This document shows, in pieces, positions 23,832-30,610 of a stretch of DNA of 39,287 nucleotides. Where the stretch lies: positions 1 through 39,287 of the IMG/VR virus record IMGVR_UViG_3300024353_000003, one strand, 5' to 3'. Every line of letters begins with the position of its first letter. Position 1 is the stretch's first letter. A model generated the notes under the pieces. That model ran no database searches. It saw only the letters and a list, made by a program, of their open reading frames with translations, and had not been told where the DNA came from. This stretch comes from a virus. A program made the position numbers and the translations under genes.

Positions 23832-24274
23832 GGGTCGGTCCTTTCGGGCAGGAGCCTGGGCATCGCGTTCGCCAAATCCACCGCACTCTGGTCCGAGAGG
23901 TCGGCCACCGTCCGGCCCGGGCCGATCAGCCGGTGCTCGACGAAGGCCCTCGCCGGGCCGAACACCTTGGCGGTCATCGCCTTGGCCTTGACGTCGTGGT
24001 AGATGAACGTCGCGGCCTGGATCCGGGCGGCCGGATGGTTCGGGTCTCCGTCCCGGGTTGTCAGTACCGGCCACGCCAGCCGGTACGGTTCGCCCTCGAT
24101 CTCGAAGGCGATCTGGATGGCGCCCCGCCCGTTCAGGTACCCGATCACGCGGCCGTGGACGATGCCCCCCACCTCGTCGATGAGGCGGCAGGCCTTGTCG
24201 AGCCAGGCATCGGGGCTGCTGCGCCCGGTCCGCCAGTAGTTGACGTCCTCGGCACAGGGCAAAGTCACGCTCAC
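23828..24274 (-). CDS. Conserved phage protein of unknown function
   Basis: 148 aa, GTG start with GGAGGGAG upstream. It is mixed alpha/beta: CRLIDEVGGIVHGRVIGYLNGRGAIQIAFEIEGEPYRLAWPVL then AATFIYHDVKAKAMTAKVFGPARAFVEH. The segment HGRVIGYLNGR..IQIAFEIEG could be a nucleic-acid-binding beta-barrel. I do not recognise the family. The stop overlaps the next start (ATGA). Its first codons (Thr-Leu-Pro-Cys-Ala) are duplicated as a short DNA repeat at 24591..24608. Confidence 0.6.
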   Translation of the reverse strand: MSVTLPCAEDVNYWRTGRSSPDAWLDKACRLIDEVGGIVHGRVIGYLNGRGAIQIAFEIEGEPYRLAWPVLTTRDGDPNHPAARIQAATFIYHDVKAKAMTAKVFGPARAFVEHRLIGPGRTVADLSDQSAVDLANAMPRLLPERTDP

Positions 24275-24316
24275 TCTCCCTCCTCCCCGCTTGCCGGTTT
24301 GATTTGTGCCCAGGGG

Positions 24317-24532
24317 TCAGACATCGCCAGTCTCCAGCGTCATCGTCTCGCCGCAGCATTCCGGCCACCCCTCGCGGAAGCAGTGGGCACAGTCAACGCG
24401 GTCTTGGCGGCCACACTTCAAGCAGCGCACCCGACCGGCCCTCAGCGCAGGGTGGCAGTCGGCGAGAATTTCCGACAGGCTTGCCGCCTTTCTTGTAATG
24501 GCAGCGAGTACGTCTCGTCCGGTTCCGCTCAT
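24317..24532 (-). CDS. Small cysteine-rich zinc protein
   Basis: 71 aa from ATG 24532 (GGAAGGAAAC upstream). The C-terminal half carries CLKCGRQDRVDCAHC followed by CC, enough cysteines for one or two zinc sites. The N-terminal helix is RDVLAAITRKAASLSEILADCH. A small DNA-binding or protein-binding zinc protein is likely. It is preceded by a 72-bp gap (24533..24604) with no gene, containing a repeated gene start (see the 24250/24591 repeat). Confidence 0.55.
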   Translation of the reverse strand: MSGTGRDVLAAITRKAASLSEILADCHPALRAGRVRCLKCGRQDRVDCAHCFREGWPECCGETMTLETGDV

Positions 24533-24604
24533 CGGCTCGTTTCCTTCCCCCGCAATTCCACCTTGTTCAACTCCATTTCGGCCCGTTCGCGGCACAGGGC
24601 AAAG

Positions 24605-24817
24605 TCATCGGACGGGCTCCCTGGACACATCGCGTTTCGCCACAGTGACGCCCGGCAACCGGGCAATCGCCTGGATGCACAGGTCCGATTCGTCACTCGC
24701 GCCATCGAAACACCAAGCGTGGTCTTCGGGGCTCCAGTACCAACCCCAAGATGTTATCCTCTCTCGATGCTGGTACGTGTTCCCGCGCGCGTAAAAGCGC
24801 CACACCGGCCCGCTCAT
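24605..24817 (-). CDS. Small phage protein (recurrent VWRFYARGNTY type)
   Basis: 70 aa. It begins MSGPVWRFYARGNTYQHRERITSWGWYWSPEDHAWCFDG, a short aromatic alpha/beta pattern I associate with small proteins in phage early regions. These have a strand, a helix (re-orienting on GW.W), and a strand. The function is unknown. The ATG overlaps the stop of the DUF5131 gene (ATGA). Confidence 0.6.
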   Translation of the reverse strand: MSGPVWRFYARGNTYQHRERITSWGWYWSPEDHAWCFDGASDESDLCIQAIARLPGVTVAKRDVSREPVR

Positions 24818-25878
24818 GCTCCGGCCGTCCTTTCCGGAAACTCCTGCCAGATCCGGCCATCGAGGAGGCGGCCGGCCTTCTTGCGGCCAACGCGGCCCAG
24901 GCCCACGATGGTCTCCCCTTCGATCTCAACCATTTCGGTCGTGACCCCAAGCGGCCGGTGCGCCGGCTCGACGGGGCCCCACTCGCCCCAGGCCTTGAAG
25001 AAGAACGGGACGCCGACCGCTTGGCACTGATCGCGAAGGGAGCGAAACCAGTCGGGGTGGGTCGGCCTGGCCCTGGGCCCCGACTCGCCGCCGGCGATCA
25101 CCCAGTCCAGGCCCCTCTGCGGTCGATAACCATCCGGCGCCGGCGCCTCCGCACACTGCTCGCAGCGACCACCGGGGGCGGGCCGATATCCGCAGTCGCC
25201 GCAGCTTAGGCCCAGCCAAGGTTGCAGGTCCAGCGGGCCAACAAGGGGCTCGCACGAGACGAACCGAACGGCGGCCGGTGTGTCCAGCAGCGCCGGGATC
25301 CGCTCGTCGGCGCACCGCTGGTTCTCGGCCGTCACGCCGAGCCAGACGTTCGGCAGCGGCCAGCCAGGCCACGCCCACACAGCGCGCCCGGGCGCCACTT
25401 CCTTGAGGAACTTCGCGGCACGGGGCCCGCTGTGGATATACGCATACATTCGCCCCGGGCGTTTCGTAAGCACGAGAAACGCGTGCTGAGGACAAAGGGC
25501 CATGACGGCGAAGGCGCGGTCGAGGAACTCCGGCGAGGCGGCATCGTGAAAGAGGTCGTTCCAGACGGCCCAGATCCGCGGCTTGCGCGCCCGCAGAGGC
25601 CGATCGAGTTGGGCCCACGGTGTGCGGACGACGCCATTGAAACATGGGCCGTCCGGGCCGACCATCGTCAGCCCCTGGTTCCGCCGGTGGATGTCGGGAT
25701 GTGGATTCTGGGCCCGCATGTGGGCAGCCTGGGCCGACCAACAGTGGAGGCAGCCCTCGCTGACGGGCGTACAGCCGGCCACGAGGGACCAGGCCTCGTC
25801 CCACCACAGGCCCTTGGCGAGACGGGCGTCACGGGGCCGGGTCGGCGGCGCCGGGGACGTCGTTTGGGTTCGGGACAT
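24814..25878 (-). CDS. Phage Gp37/Gp68-type DUF5131 protein
   Basis: 354 aa. DUF5131 features are GLWWDEAWSLVAGCTPVSEGCLHCWSAQAA with Cys36, Cys43 and Cys46, IWAVWNDLFHDAASPEFLDRAFAVMA, HAFLVLTKRPGRMYAYI, NVWLGVTAENQRCADERIPALL, AVRFVSCEPLVGPLDL and LDWVIAGGESGPRARPTH. The family has a radical-SAM-like TIM-barrel plan with a cysteine cluster and often accompanies a three-Cys-motif partner. An insertion with CGDCG..CEQC near 226-242 resembles an extra zinc ribbon. The function is not established. The upstream AAAGGAG supports ATG 25878, although the preceding gene overlaps by 50 nt. Confidence 0.85.
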   Translation of the reverse strand: MSRTQTTSPAPPTRPRDARLAKGLWWDEAWSLVAGCTPVSEGCLHCWSAQAAHMRAQNPHPDIHRRNQGLTMVGPDGPCFNGVVRTPWAQLDRPLRARKPRIWAVWNDLFHDAASPEFLDRAFAVMALCPQHAFLVLTKRPGRMYAYIHSGPRAAKFLKEVAPGRAVWAWPGWPLPNVWLGVTAENQRCADERIPALLDTPAAVRFVSCEPLVGPLDLQPWLGLSCGDCGYRPAPGGRCEQCAEAPAPDGYRPQRGLDWVIAGGESGPRARPTHPDWFRSLRDQCQAVGVPFFFKAWGEWGPVEPAHRPLGVTTEMVEIEGETIVGLGRVGRKKAGRLLDGRIWQEFPERTAGA

Positions 25879-26161
25879 CGCGATCTCCTTTCGGGAGCCG
25901 GCACAAGGCCTCGCCGGCGAGGCGGACGAGGCCGGCGTCGGACTTCAGGACACGGACGAGGCCCTGGGCCCCGCCGGCGAGGGCCCGGATCTGGGCCAGG
26001 CGATCGGCGCTGGCACCATGAAAGAACTTATCCACGAGGATCGGACCGATCGTCTCGGCCCCATCGATGGCCGCTATGAATTCCTCGAACGGGAGGCTCG
26101 CCAAACCGAGGGCCGCCATGAGGAGCCGGTCCTGGGTGTCCTGGTATTCATCGGCATGCAT
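25829..26161 (-). CDS. Helical early protein of unknown function
   Basis: 110 aa from ATG 26161 (AGGAG 8 nt upstream); the frame upstream to 26359 shadows the neighbour. It is helical throughout: DTQDRLLMAALGLASLPFEEFIAAIDGAETIGPILVDKFFHGASADRLAQIRALAGGAQGLVRVL. I recognise no named family. The overlap with DUF5131 and the operon position indicate early expression. Confidence 0.6.
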   Translation of the reverse strand: MHADEYQDTQDRLLMAALGLASLPFEEFIAAIDGAETIGPILVDKFFHGASADRLAQIRALAGGAQGLVRVLKSDAGLVRLAGEALCRLPKGDRDVPNPNDVPGAADPAP

Positions 26162-26172
26162 CGTCAGTTCTC

Positions 26173-26367
26173 CTAACGTATCCGGAACCACACGTGGATG
26201 CCGGAAGCCATCGCCGCAACCAGTACGACAAAGATGGCGCCGCCAGCGGCCCAGGGCTGGACGGGCTCCGGCAGGTAGGAAAATCCGACGCCAATCCCGC
26301 CGATCGCTGCAATCAGAACGCACGTGAGCACTACGGCCAGGGCCACGACTTTCAGCCAATATCGCAT
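26173..26367 (-). CDS. Small two-helix membrane protein
   Basis: 64 aa from ATG 26367 (AAGGAG at the end of the preceding gene). Two transmembrane segments, WLKVVALAVVLTCVLIAAIGGIGVGF and AAGGAIFVVLVAAMASGIHVWF, are joined by a short proline-containing loop. Positive charges lie at the N-terminus and C-terminus, so both ends should be cytoplasmic. Size and topology fit a class II-like holin or a membrane toxin, exclusion or regulatory peptide. Location in the early operon argues against a lysis role. Confidence 0.65.
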   Translation of the reverse strand: MRYWLKVVALAVVLTCVLIAAIGGIGVGFSYLPEPVQPWAAGGAIFVVLVAAMASGIHVWFRIR

Positions 26368-26368
26368 G

Positions 26369-26584
26369 TCAGGTCTCCTTCTTGTCCTGGGCATGTATGA
26401 ACGCCTCCAGGTCCCGCCTGAGGATTCTCAGGCGCCGCCCGATCACGAGGACCTTCAGGCCCGCCGGCTCGAGGATCTCCCGGACGACCCGATCGGGGCG
26501 CCCGCGAAACCCGAGGTACTCCGCCACCTGGCGTGGGACGAGGACGTCGGGCAGGTCGGCGAGTTGTCGCTGGTCGACGCTCAT
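26369..26584 (-). CDS. Excisionase-like helix-turn-helix protein
   Basis: 71 aa. The order PDVLVPRQVAEYLGFRGRPDRVVREILEPAGLKVLVIGRRLRILRRDLEAFIHAQ is the usual HTH_17/AlpA-excisionase pattern: helix, recognition helix, then a strand that reads the grooves and a terminal helix. It could direct excision with the integrase downstream, or repress transcription. Start ATG 26584 with GGGAGCGGG upstream; the open frame to 26905 is a shadow of the initiator gene. Confidence 0.75.
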   Translation of the reverse strand: MSVDQRQLADLPDVLVPRQVAEYLGFRGRPDRVVREILEPAGLKVLVIGRRLRILRRDLEAFIHAQDKKET

Positions 26585-27636
26585 GGACCCGCTCCCTGCC
26601 GATCGTGGCTCGGCGCCGGCTCGCCGGCCCCGTGCCCCGCCCCCGGTTCCCTGCGCATCGCCGCAAACAGCGGCATCGTCTCCGGCTCGAAGGTCCAGGC
26701 GACCAGGTCGTCGGGGCCCGAGAGGGTGCATTCCTCGACGCGGTCCTCGCCGCGGGCCCTCTCGGCCCAGATGGGAGCGAAGGCTCCGCTCACGGGGGTG
26801 TACAGTTCTTTCATGGACGTCCGCTTCCGGAGAGCGACGCGCCCGGCGTCGGCGTCTACCTCCATCACCGTCCAGGGGGGCGCCTGGGCCTCCTCGGTCA
26901 GCCATGCCGTATCACCGGGGGAGACGTTCCGCAGACGACGACGCAAGGCGATCCATGCCGTCTGGCGACGGGCCTCGGCCCGACCGAGGTTGAGGTGTTC
27001 GAGGTACGTCGAGACGGTCCGCCCAAGTTCTCGGGGATAGGCATCCGTGTGGGGCGTGGCGTCCAGGTACCGGGCGACGTCGCGGGCGGCATAGACCTGG
27101 CTTCGCAGGTCCTCGAGGATGCGGGCATGGGTCTCGGCCGTCGTGACGCTTCGCCGGGTGGTCCGGGCCATGTAGGCGACCGCCAGGATGACCGACGCGT
27201 CGTGGTCCGTTTCGTCCTGGACCTGGGCAAGCAGGGGGGCGGGGGCGCCGTTCTCTCTCTCCCCCTTCTTATACTCTGAATCTATAGAGGAGAGGGCGCG
27301 GGTACCTGCGCGGGTACCCGCGCGGGTACCGGCGCCGGTACCTGCGCCGGTACCCGCGCCGGTACCTGCGCCGGTACCTGCGCGGGTACCGGCGCCGATA
27401 GCGGCGGTTTGATCGCCGGCGGTCCCATCCGCATGTTTGTCGTCGATCTCCTGAAGCCACCCGATCCAGGCCCGGGCCGTCGATTCGGGGATTCCGAGCA
27501 CAGCGGCAATTTCCACAACAGAAGCGTCGGGCTGCCACTCGCGATAGGCGGCGAGGGTGGCGGCGACCTTGCGCTTGGCCGGCAGCCGCCGGAAGAGGTC
27601 CGGGTCCACTTTGTAGAACTTGGGTACAGCGATCAT
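26581..27636 (-). CDS. Putative replication initiator with in-gene iterons (lambda O-like organisation)
   Basis: 351 aa. Residues 1-70 are a winged-helix-like DNA-binding domain (LFRRLPAKRKVAATLAAYREWQPDASVVEIAAVLGIPESTARAWIGWLQ). Residues about 80-112 are a [G/R]AGT tetrapeptide repeat encoded by eight 12-bp direct repeats. The C-terminal region (about 135-351) is alpha/beta with RSQVYAARDVARYLDA and RQTAWIALRRRLRNVSPGD. A DNA-binding N-terminus, repeats in the middle of the gene and an AT-rich stretch beside them reproduce the lambda O/ori arrangement. No helicase or polymerase is encoded, so host machinery would be recruited. The initiator role is inferred. Confidence 0.62.
   Translation of the reverse strand: MIAVPKFYKVDPDLFRRLPAKRKVAATLAAYREWQPDASVVEIAAVLGIPESTARAWIGWLQEIDDKHADGTAGDQTAAIGAGTRAGTGAGTGAGTGAGTGAGTRAGTRAGTRALSSIDSEYKKGERENGAPAPLLAQVQDETDHDASVILAVAYMARTTRRSVTTAETHARILEDLRSQVYAARDVARYLDATPHTDAYPRELGRTVSTYLEHLNLGRAEARRQTAWIALRRRLRNVSPGDTAWLTEEAQAPPWTVMEVDADAGRVALRKRTSMKELYTPVSGAFAPIWAERARGEDRVEECTLSGPDDLVAWTFEPETMPLFAAMRREPGAGHGAGEPAPSHDRQGAGP
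27301..27396. repeat. ori: Eight 12-bp iterons (candidate replication origin) inside the initiator gene
   Basis: Eight perfect-register units GGTACCNGCGCS start at 27301, 27313, 27325, 27337, 27349, 27361, 27373 and 27385; a degraded ninth follows. Each contains the palindrome GGTACC. The adjacent segment 27251..27293 (TTCTCTCTCT, CTTCTTATACTCTGAATCTATAG) is the lowest-G+C stretch nearby and could be the unwinding element. Confidence 0.7.
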
Positions 27637-27666
27637 TCGTCAGCCCTTTTTCTCGGCCTTGCGGCG

Positions 27667-27900
27667 TTACCTTTTCGGGGCGACCGACGTATCGGCGCCG
27701 GTCATGTCGAGTTCGGCGAGCCAGCCCGCCCATCGGCGGGCAGTGGACGTGGGAATCCCCAGGGCGACGGCAGCCTCCCGGAGCGAGGCCTCGGGCCGGT
27801 AGGCCCGGCACGCCGCCAGGACCGCCGCGGCCTTACGTCTCGGCGGCAGCCGGCGGAAGAGGCCCAAGTCGAGTTTCCAGAATGGCGGTATAGCAATCAT
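27667..27900 (-). CDS. Stand-alone paralogue of the initiator DNA-binding domain
   Basis: 77 aa. It aligns end to end with the first about 75 residues of the initiator at 26581..27636: both begin MIA[V/I]P.F.K.D..LFRRLP..RK.AA.LAA and share the HTH EAAVALGIPTSTARRWAGWL. The rest of the initiator is missing. The intergenic DNA before both genes is also similar (GGCCTTGCGGCG near 27656 and 27917), so the pair is a tandem duplication. It could compete for iterons and limit replication, or autoregulate the operon. Confidence 0.68.
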   Translation of the reverse strand: MIAIPPFWKLDLGLFRRLPPRRKAAAVLAACRAYRPEASLREAAVALGIPTSTARRWAGWLAELDMTGADTSVAPKR

Positions 27901-27940
27901 TCGTTACCCCTTTTGCTTGGCCTTGCGGCGGTTTCTGCTG

Positions 27941-28603
27941 TCAGGTCCGCGCTCCGGGCGCGGTGTCGAACAATCGGCCCTGGGCCGGCCGGGCGACCGA
28001 CAGGGGGATAGCCGCGCGCCCGGCCACTGTCCCAGGGCTCTGCGCGGGACCGCCCCGCGCCTCGTTTGTGGTCGGTCCGCCGCCCTCACTTGCCGGCGGA
28101 CCGGGTGATTCGTCCCCAAGTCTCCCCGATCGTCCCCGATCGTCTCTATCCGTACCCTCATCGAGAAGGGTCCCCTGCCGAAGCGCCGGCGGTGCGGCGG
28201 GGACGGCTTGCGTGCGGCGGGATCGCCAGAGACGTTCGATCCGGTCAAAGGCCCGGGCCACGTGGCCCATCTCACGGAACCGGCTCGTGTAGTTGGCCTT
28301 GCCGCGGACGAACTCGTCGAAGGTCCGGGCCCAGAACATGCCGCCAGAAGAACCCATTACCGGGTAGCCGGCCAGGCGGAGATCACGGACGAGGTAGAAA
28401 ATGGCCCGGGCGTCGAGGGGTACGGCGACGGTTTCGGCGTCGTCGACGCGGCGGCGGACGAAAGCGCGGCCGTGGCCCTGGGCGCGGAGGTCCCGGATCA
28501 GGTCCGTCTGTTTGCGGGCCCGGCGCTCGCCCTGGCAGTGGTTCTTGAGGAGCCCCCGCAGGGCCAGGTGGACGTCGGTCAGTTGTCCGTTGTCACTTGT
28601 CAT
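27941..28603 (-). CDS. Winged-helix DNA-binding protein
   Basis: 220 aa. Residues about 50-125 resemble the winged HTH common in phage replication regions (VPLDARAIFYLVRDLRLAGYPVMGSSGGMFWARTFDEFV), where a helix pair is followed by a Gly-Ser hairpin wing and an aromatic strand. The N-terminus is highly basic; the C-terminal 80 residues are low-complexity Pro/Gly/Arg and probably disordered. It may load replication proteins or control the early operon. Confidence 0.6.
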   Translation of the reverse strand: MTSDNGQLTDVHLALRGLLKNHCQGERRARKQTDLIRDLRAQGHGRAFVRRRVDDAETVAVPLDARAIFYLVRDLRLAGYPVMGSSGGMFWARTFDEFVRGKANYTSRFREMGHVARAFDRIERLWRSRRTQAVPAAPPALRQGTLLDEGTDRDDRGRSGRLGDESPGPPASEGGGPTTNEARGGPAQSPGTVAGRAAIPLSVARPAQGRLFDTAPGART

Positions 28604-28646
28604 GGGCCTGTCCCGGCGCAGCCCTTGGGCGAAGCCGGGTCATGGG

Positions 28647-28856
28647 TCATTGTGCACGACGGCGCGCGCCCCGATCAGCGACGGCGAGGCGAAGGGCGAC
28701 GGCCAGGGCATCGCTGAACCTATAGAGCGTCCCGCTTGCCGGATGACCAACGGGGAAGCCGACGGCCAAGCCGAGGGCCCTTTCGCCGAGGCGGCGGGCT
28801 TGGGCCTCGGCGATGAGGCTCGCTTCGCGGTTGAGTTGGTGGCTGCTCACGGGCAT
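28647..28856 (-). CDS. Small protein of unknown function
   Basis: 69 aa, ATG at 28856 with AAAGGAG close upstream; the open frame to 28997 is a shadow. MPVSSHQLNREASLIAEAQARRLGERALGLAVGFPVGHPASGTLYRFSDALAVALRLAVADRGARR is largely helical with one Gly/Pro turn. The start lies 10 nt inside the upstream gene. No family is recognised. Confidence 0.5.
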   Translation of the reverse strand: MPVSSHQLNREASLIAEAQARRLGERALGLAVGFPVGHPASGTLYRFSDALAVALRLAVADRGARRRAQ

Positions 28857-29260
28857 GGCTCCTTTGGGTGATCGGCGGTGGGCGGGTCGGCCAACGGCCC
28901 CGCCGGGGACGGGTGGTCCTCGTCGAAGAACTCGGATCCACATTGTGGACATTCGTGCTGGGCGATGCCGCGCAGGCTCTCGATCTGGTGACCGCACTCA
29001 GGACAGTTGAGGTTGCGGAGACCAGCGCTCGCCCGGATGGCGGCCGTCATCAGCCGGTGCGGCGGGCCGGCCACGAGGACCAGGAGGCGCCAGGCGCGGC
29101 CAAGAGCGTCGGCTGTGGCCGCCAGATCGCACTCGGCGGCTTCTTGGGTCAAGTCGGCCATCTCCAGGGTGGCCCGATCGAGGCGACGGCGAAGGCGCGC
29201 GATCCGTTCCCGTTCGAGGACGTTGATTTCGCCGTCGGGTAATTGGCCGAGGGCTGACAT
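28847..29260 (-). CDS. Early protein with C-terminal zinc ribbon
   Basis: 137 aa from ATG 29260 (AAAGGAGG upstream). Residues about 10-60 are an extended coiled-coil-like helix (INVLERERIARLRRRLDRATLEMADLTQEAAECDLAATADALGRAW). Residues about 95-118 form a zinc ribbon (NCPECGHQIESLRGIAQHECPQCGSEFF). The C-terminal tail is Asp/Pro-rich. It probably binds nucleic acid or a host protein. Confidence 0.6.
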   Translation of the reverse strand: MSALGQLPDGEINVLERERIARLRRRLDRATLEMADLTQEAAECDLAATADALGRAWRLLVLVAGPPHRLMTAAIRASAGLRNLNCPECGHQIESLRGIAQHECPQCGSEFFDEDHPSPAGPLADPPTADHPKEPCP

Positions 29261-29413
29261 GCGATCCTCCTTTGGGGCGGGGCCGCGTTCGGGCGGCCCC
29301 GCCCGCGCCTGATCCATCACCAAGCACCGGACCATCCGGCGCCCGGCCACTTCTTGGGCTGAGGTCTGCCCGCCGATCGGCCAGGGCCAACTCGGCCGAT
29401 CGGCAAGCGGTGT
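29261..29413. other. Gap without a convincing gene; contains a palindromic inverted repeat
   Basis: This 153-bp gap separates two operon genes. It holds two copies of GGCCGATCGGC, at 29372..29382 (in opposite phase) and 29394..29404, forming an 11-bp inverted repeat with an 11-nt loop. A frame opening at ATG 29417 has an ATGA overlap with the upstream gene but becomes Arg/Pro-rich shadow sequence, so I do not call it. Confidence 0.45.
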
Positions 29414-29644
29414 TCATATCATTCTCCGTGCGGCGACCAGCGAACGCTTCGGCTTCATGGCCGGGCGATAGTCACGATCCACGCCGGGCCGGTCGCCCCA
29501 CTGTCGGGCCGTCAACCTGATCCAGGCGGGCCGGTCCTTTACGGGCCTTCCGATTTTGGCCACGTAGACGCGCATCGCCCGCATCTCGATGGACGCGACG
29601 AAGACGTCCACGAAGCCGTCCACAAGGTTGCTGGAAATTCGCAT
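29414..29644 (-). CDS. Small basic early protein
   Basis: 76 aa. The N-terminal half alternates strand and helix (ISSNLVDGFVDVFVASIEMRAMRVYVAKIGRPVKDRPAWIRLTARQWGDRPG) and the C-terminus is basic (AMKPKRSLVAARRMI). I recognise no family. A GGGAGAG stands upstream of the ATG at 29644. The preceding gap (29645..29780) carries the long inverted repeat described separately. Confidence 0.5.
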   Translation of the reverse strand: MRISSNLVDGFVDVFVASIEMRAMRVYVAKIGRPVKDRPAWIRLTARQWGDRPGVDRDYRPAMKPKRSLVAARRMI

Positions 29645-29705
29645 GACCGTTCACTCTCCCGGGGCGTTTTTTGCTCCCCGCATCGCACGCATATCATTGG
29701 CTCGA

Positions 29706-29828
29706 TGTCCTACAGTTAACGGCCGAAATCGTCAAATGCGACCTCCGGGACCACCCCGGTTTTTGACCCCCGTTTCTGGCTCAAAACAGGCGATTTTGAC
29801 CCCCCTTTTCGGAGTTAACTGTAGGACA
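29706..29828. repeat. Perfect 15-bp inverted repeat enclosing two TTTTGACCCCC direct repeats
   Basis: TGTCCTACAGTTAAC (29706..29720) and its exact reverse complement (29814..29828) are separated by 93 nt. Inside lie two copies of TTTTGACCCCC, near 29761 and 29795. The right arm encodes the last residues of the cysteine-rich protein at 29781. Likely an operator or a structured mRNA element. Confidence 0.7.
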
Positions 29829-30227
29829 GCCTCCGCGCGTTCGGGCCTTCTGCTGGCGATCGGATTGCCGACGCCGTTTGGCGCGGCACACGAGGCAGAC
29901 GCGCTGCCGCTTGACCAGCGGCTCACCGCAGTCCGGGCAGGTCCGGCCGGAGGCATCTTCGTCGGCCGACTGTCTCCCGCGCAGTTCCGGATGCTCACGT
30001 ATGTAGGCATCGACGACGGCGGAATCGTCTTTCTTGGGCTTCCGCAGCATCCGTAACTTGCGAACCGCAATCGGAAGCACGCACGCCTCGAAGTACGAGC
30101 AGCGCTCGCCCTGGCCGAGGCGGCATGGCTTGCGGTCGCGCGGCTCGCACACGCCGGAATGGACGTGGTTCGCGCACTCCTGGCGGGCGAACTCAAGAAG
30201 CACCGAGCGTCGCTGGGCCTCATTCAC
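29781..30227 (-). CDS. Cysteine-rich early protein with zinc ribbon
   Basis: 148 aa. The N-terminal half holds cysteines spaced ECANHVHSGVCEPRD..KPCRLGQGERCSYFEAC, a possible zinc or iron-sulphur site. Residues about 95-115 form a zinc ribbon (CPDCGEPLVKRQRVCLVCRAKRRRQ). The C-terminus is basic and overlaps the right arm of the 15-bp inverted repeat. As the second gene of the leftward operon, it is a candidate for an early regulator. The start ATG 30227 overlaps the preceding gene by 8 nt. Confidence 0.65.
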   Translation of the reverse strand: MNEAQRRSVLLEFARQECANHVHSGVCEPRDRKPCRLGQGERCSYFEACVLPIAVRKLRMLRKPKKDDSAVVDAYIREHPELRGRQSADEDASGRTCPDCGEPLVKRQRVCLVCRAKRRRQSDRQQKARTRGGCPTVNSEKGGQNRLF

Positions 30228-30387
30228 GGCCGCCCTCCCCGGTTGAGGTCTCGCGGACGAACATCCGCAAGGGCGTAGGTCGCGCTGCCTTGCCTGCTGG
30301 CCGGCAGGCCCTGGCCGGCGCGGATCTTGCGTCGATCACGTCAGCGAGGGGCGGCGGACGGACGGCGGCGGGAGACGGGTCGGACAT
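30220..30387 (-). CDS. First small gene of the leftward early operon
   Basis: 55 aa, ATG at 30387 with GGGAGGGAAC 8-9 nt upstream. The sequence is Pro/Ala/Arg-rich (SDPSPAAVRPPPLADVIDARSAPARACRPAGKAARPTPLRMFVRETS), probably without a fixed fold. A good ribosome binding site and the position immediately divergent to the rightward promoter support it. Its promoter should lie in 30390..30470, overlapping the rightward promoter, but I see no clean hexamers for it. Confidence 0.45.
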   Translation of the reverse strand: MSDPSPAAVRPPPLADVIDARSAPARACRPAGKAARPTPLRMFVRETSTGEGGRE

Positions 30388-30400
30388 GGACGTTCCCTCC

Positions 30401-30498
30401 CGAACGAGAGAAATCTTTGCATTGTGGCCAAATATGGGGTATAGTCTGGCTTGACGGCGACACGGACCGGGCGGCGCAATCCCGGTCTGCGAACAAAG
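30401..30498 (+). promoter_or_regulatory. Rightward promoter with shared operator/leader (copy P)
   Basis: -35 TTGCAT (30417..30422), 17-nt spacer and -10 TATAGT (30440..30445). The spacer contains GGCCAAATATGGGG. The leader carries the same CGGGCGGCGCAATCCCGG block as the leftward copy at 17334..17431. It would transcribe through two terminators toward the repressor gene. Confidence 0.75.
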
Positions 30499-30525
30499 GC
30501 GGGGATGCTGTGCGCGAAAAAAACG

Positions 30526-30598
30526 GCCCCCGGCGACCGGCATCCGGTAAGAATCGGGCGACACGAACCGGAGGACGCGGTGTGCGCCGGGGGCTTTT
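30526..30598 (+). terminator. Candidate intrinsic terminator in the leader of promoter P
   Basis: A perfect 10-bp stem GCCCCCGGCG (30526..30535) and CGCCGGGGGC (30585..30594) is followed by TTTTCT. The 49-nt loop contains a smaller CCGG hairpin. RNA from promoter P ending here would be about 150 nt and could be a stable small RNA. Confidence 0.6.
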
Positions 30599-30610
30599 CT
30601 GGGCGTCGTG

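Noticed and set aside
27301-27396. CRISPR array
   Set aside because: Units are 12 bp in strict tandem with no spacers and lie inside a coding frame.
28998-29417. Gene starting at ATG 29417 on the minus strand
   Set aside because: It has an ATGA overlap with its neighbour, but the protein is Arg/Pro/Gly-rich and mostly antiphase to the well-supported gene 28847..29260.
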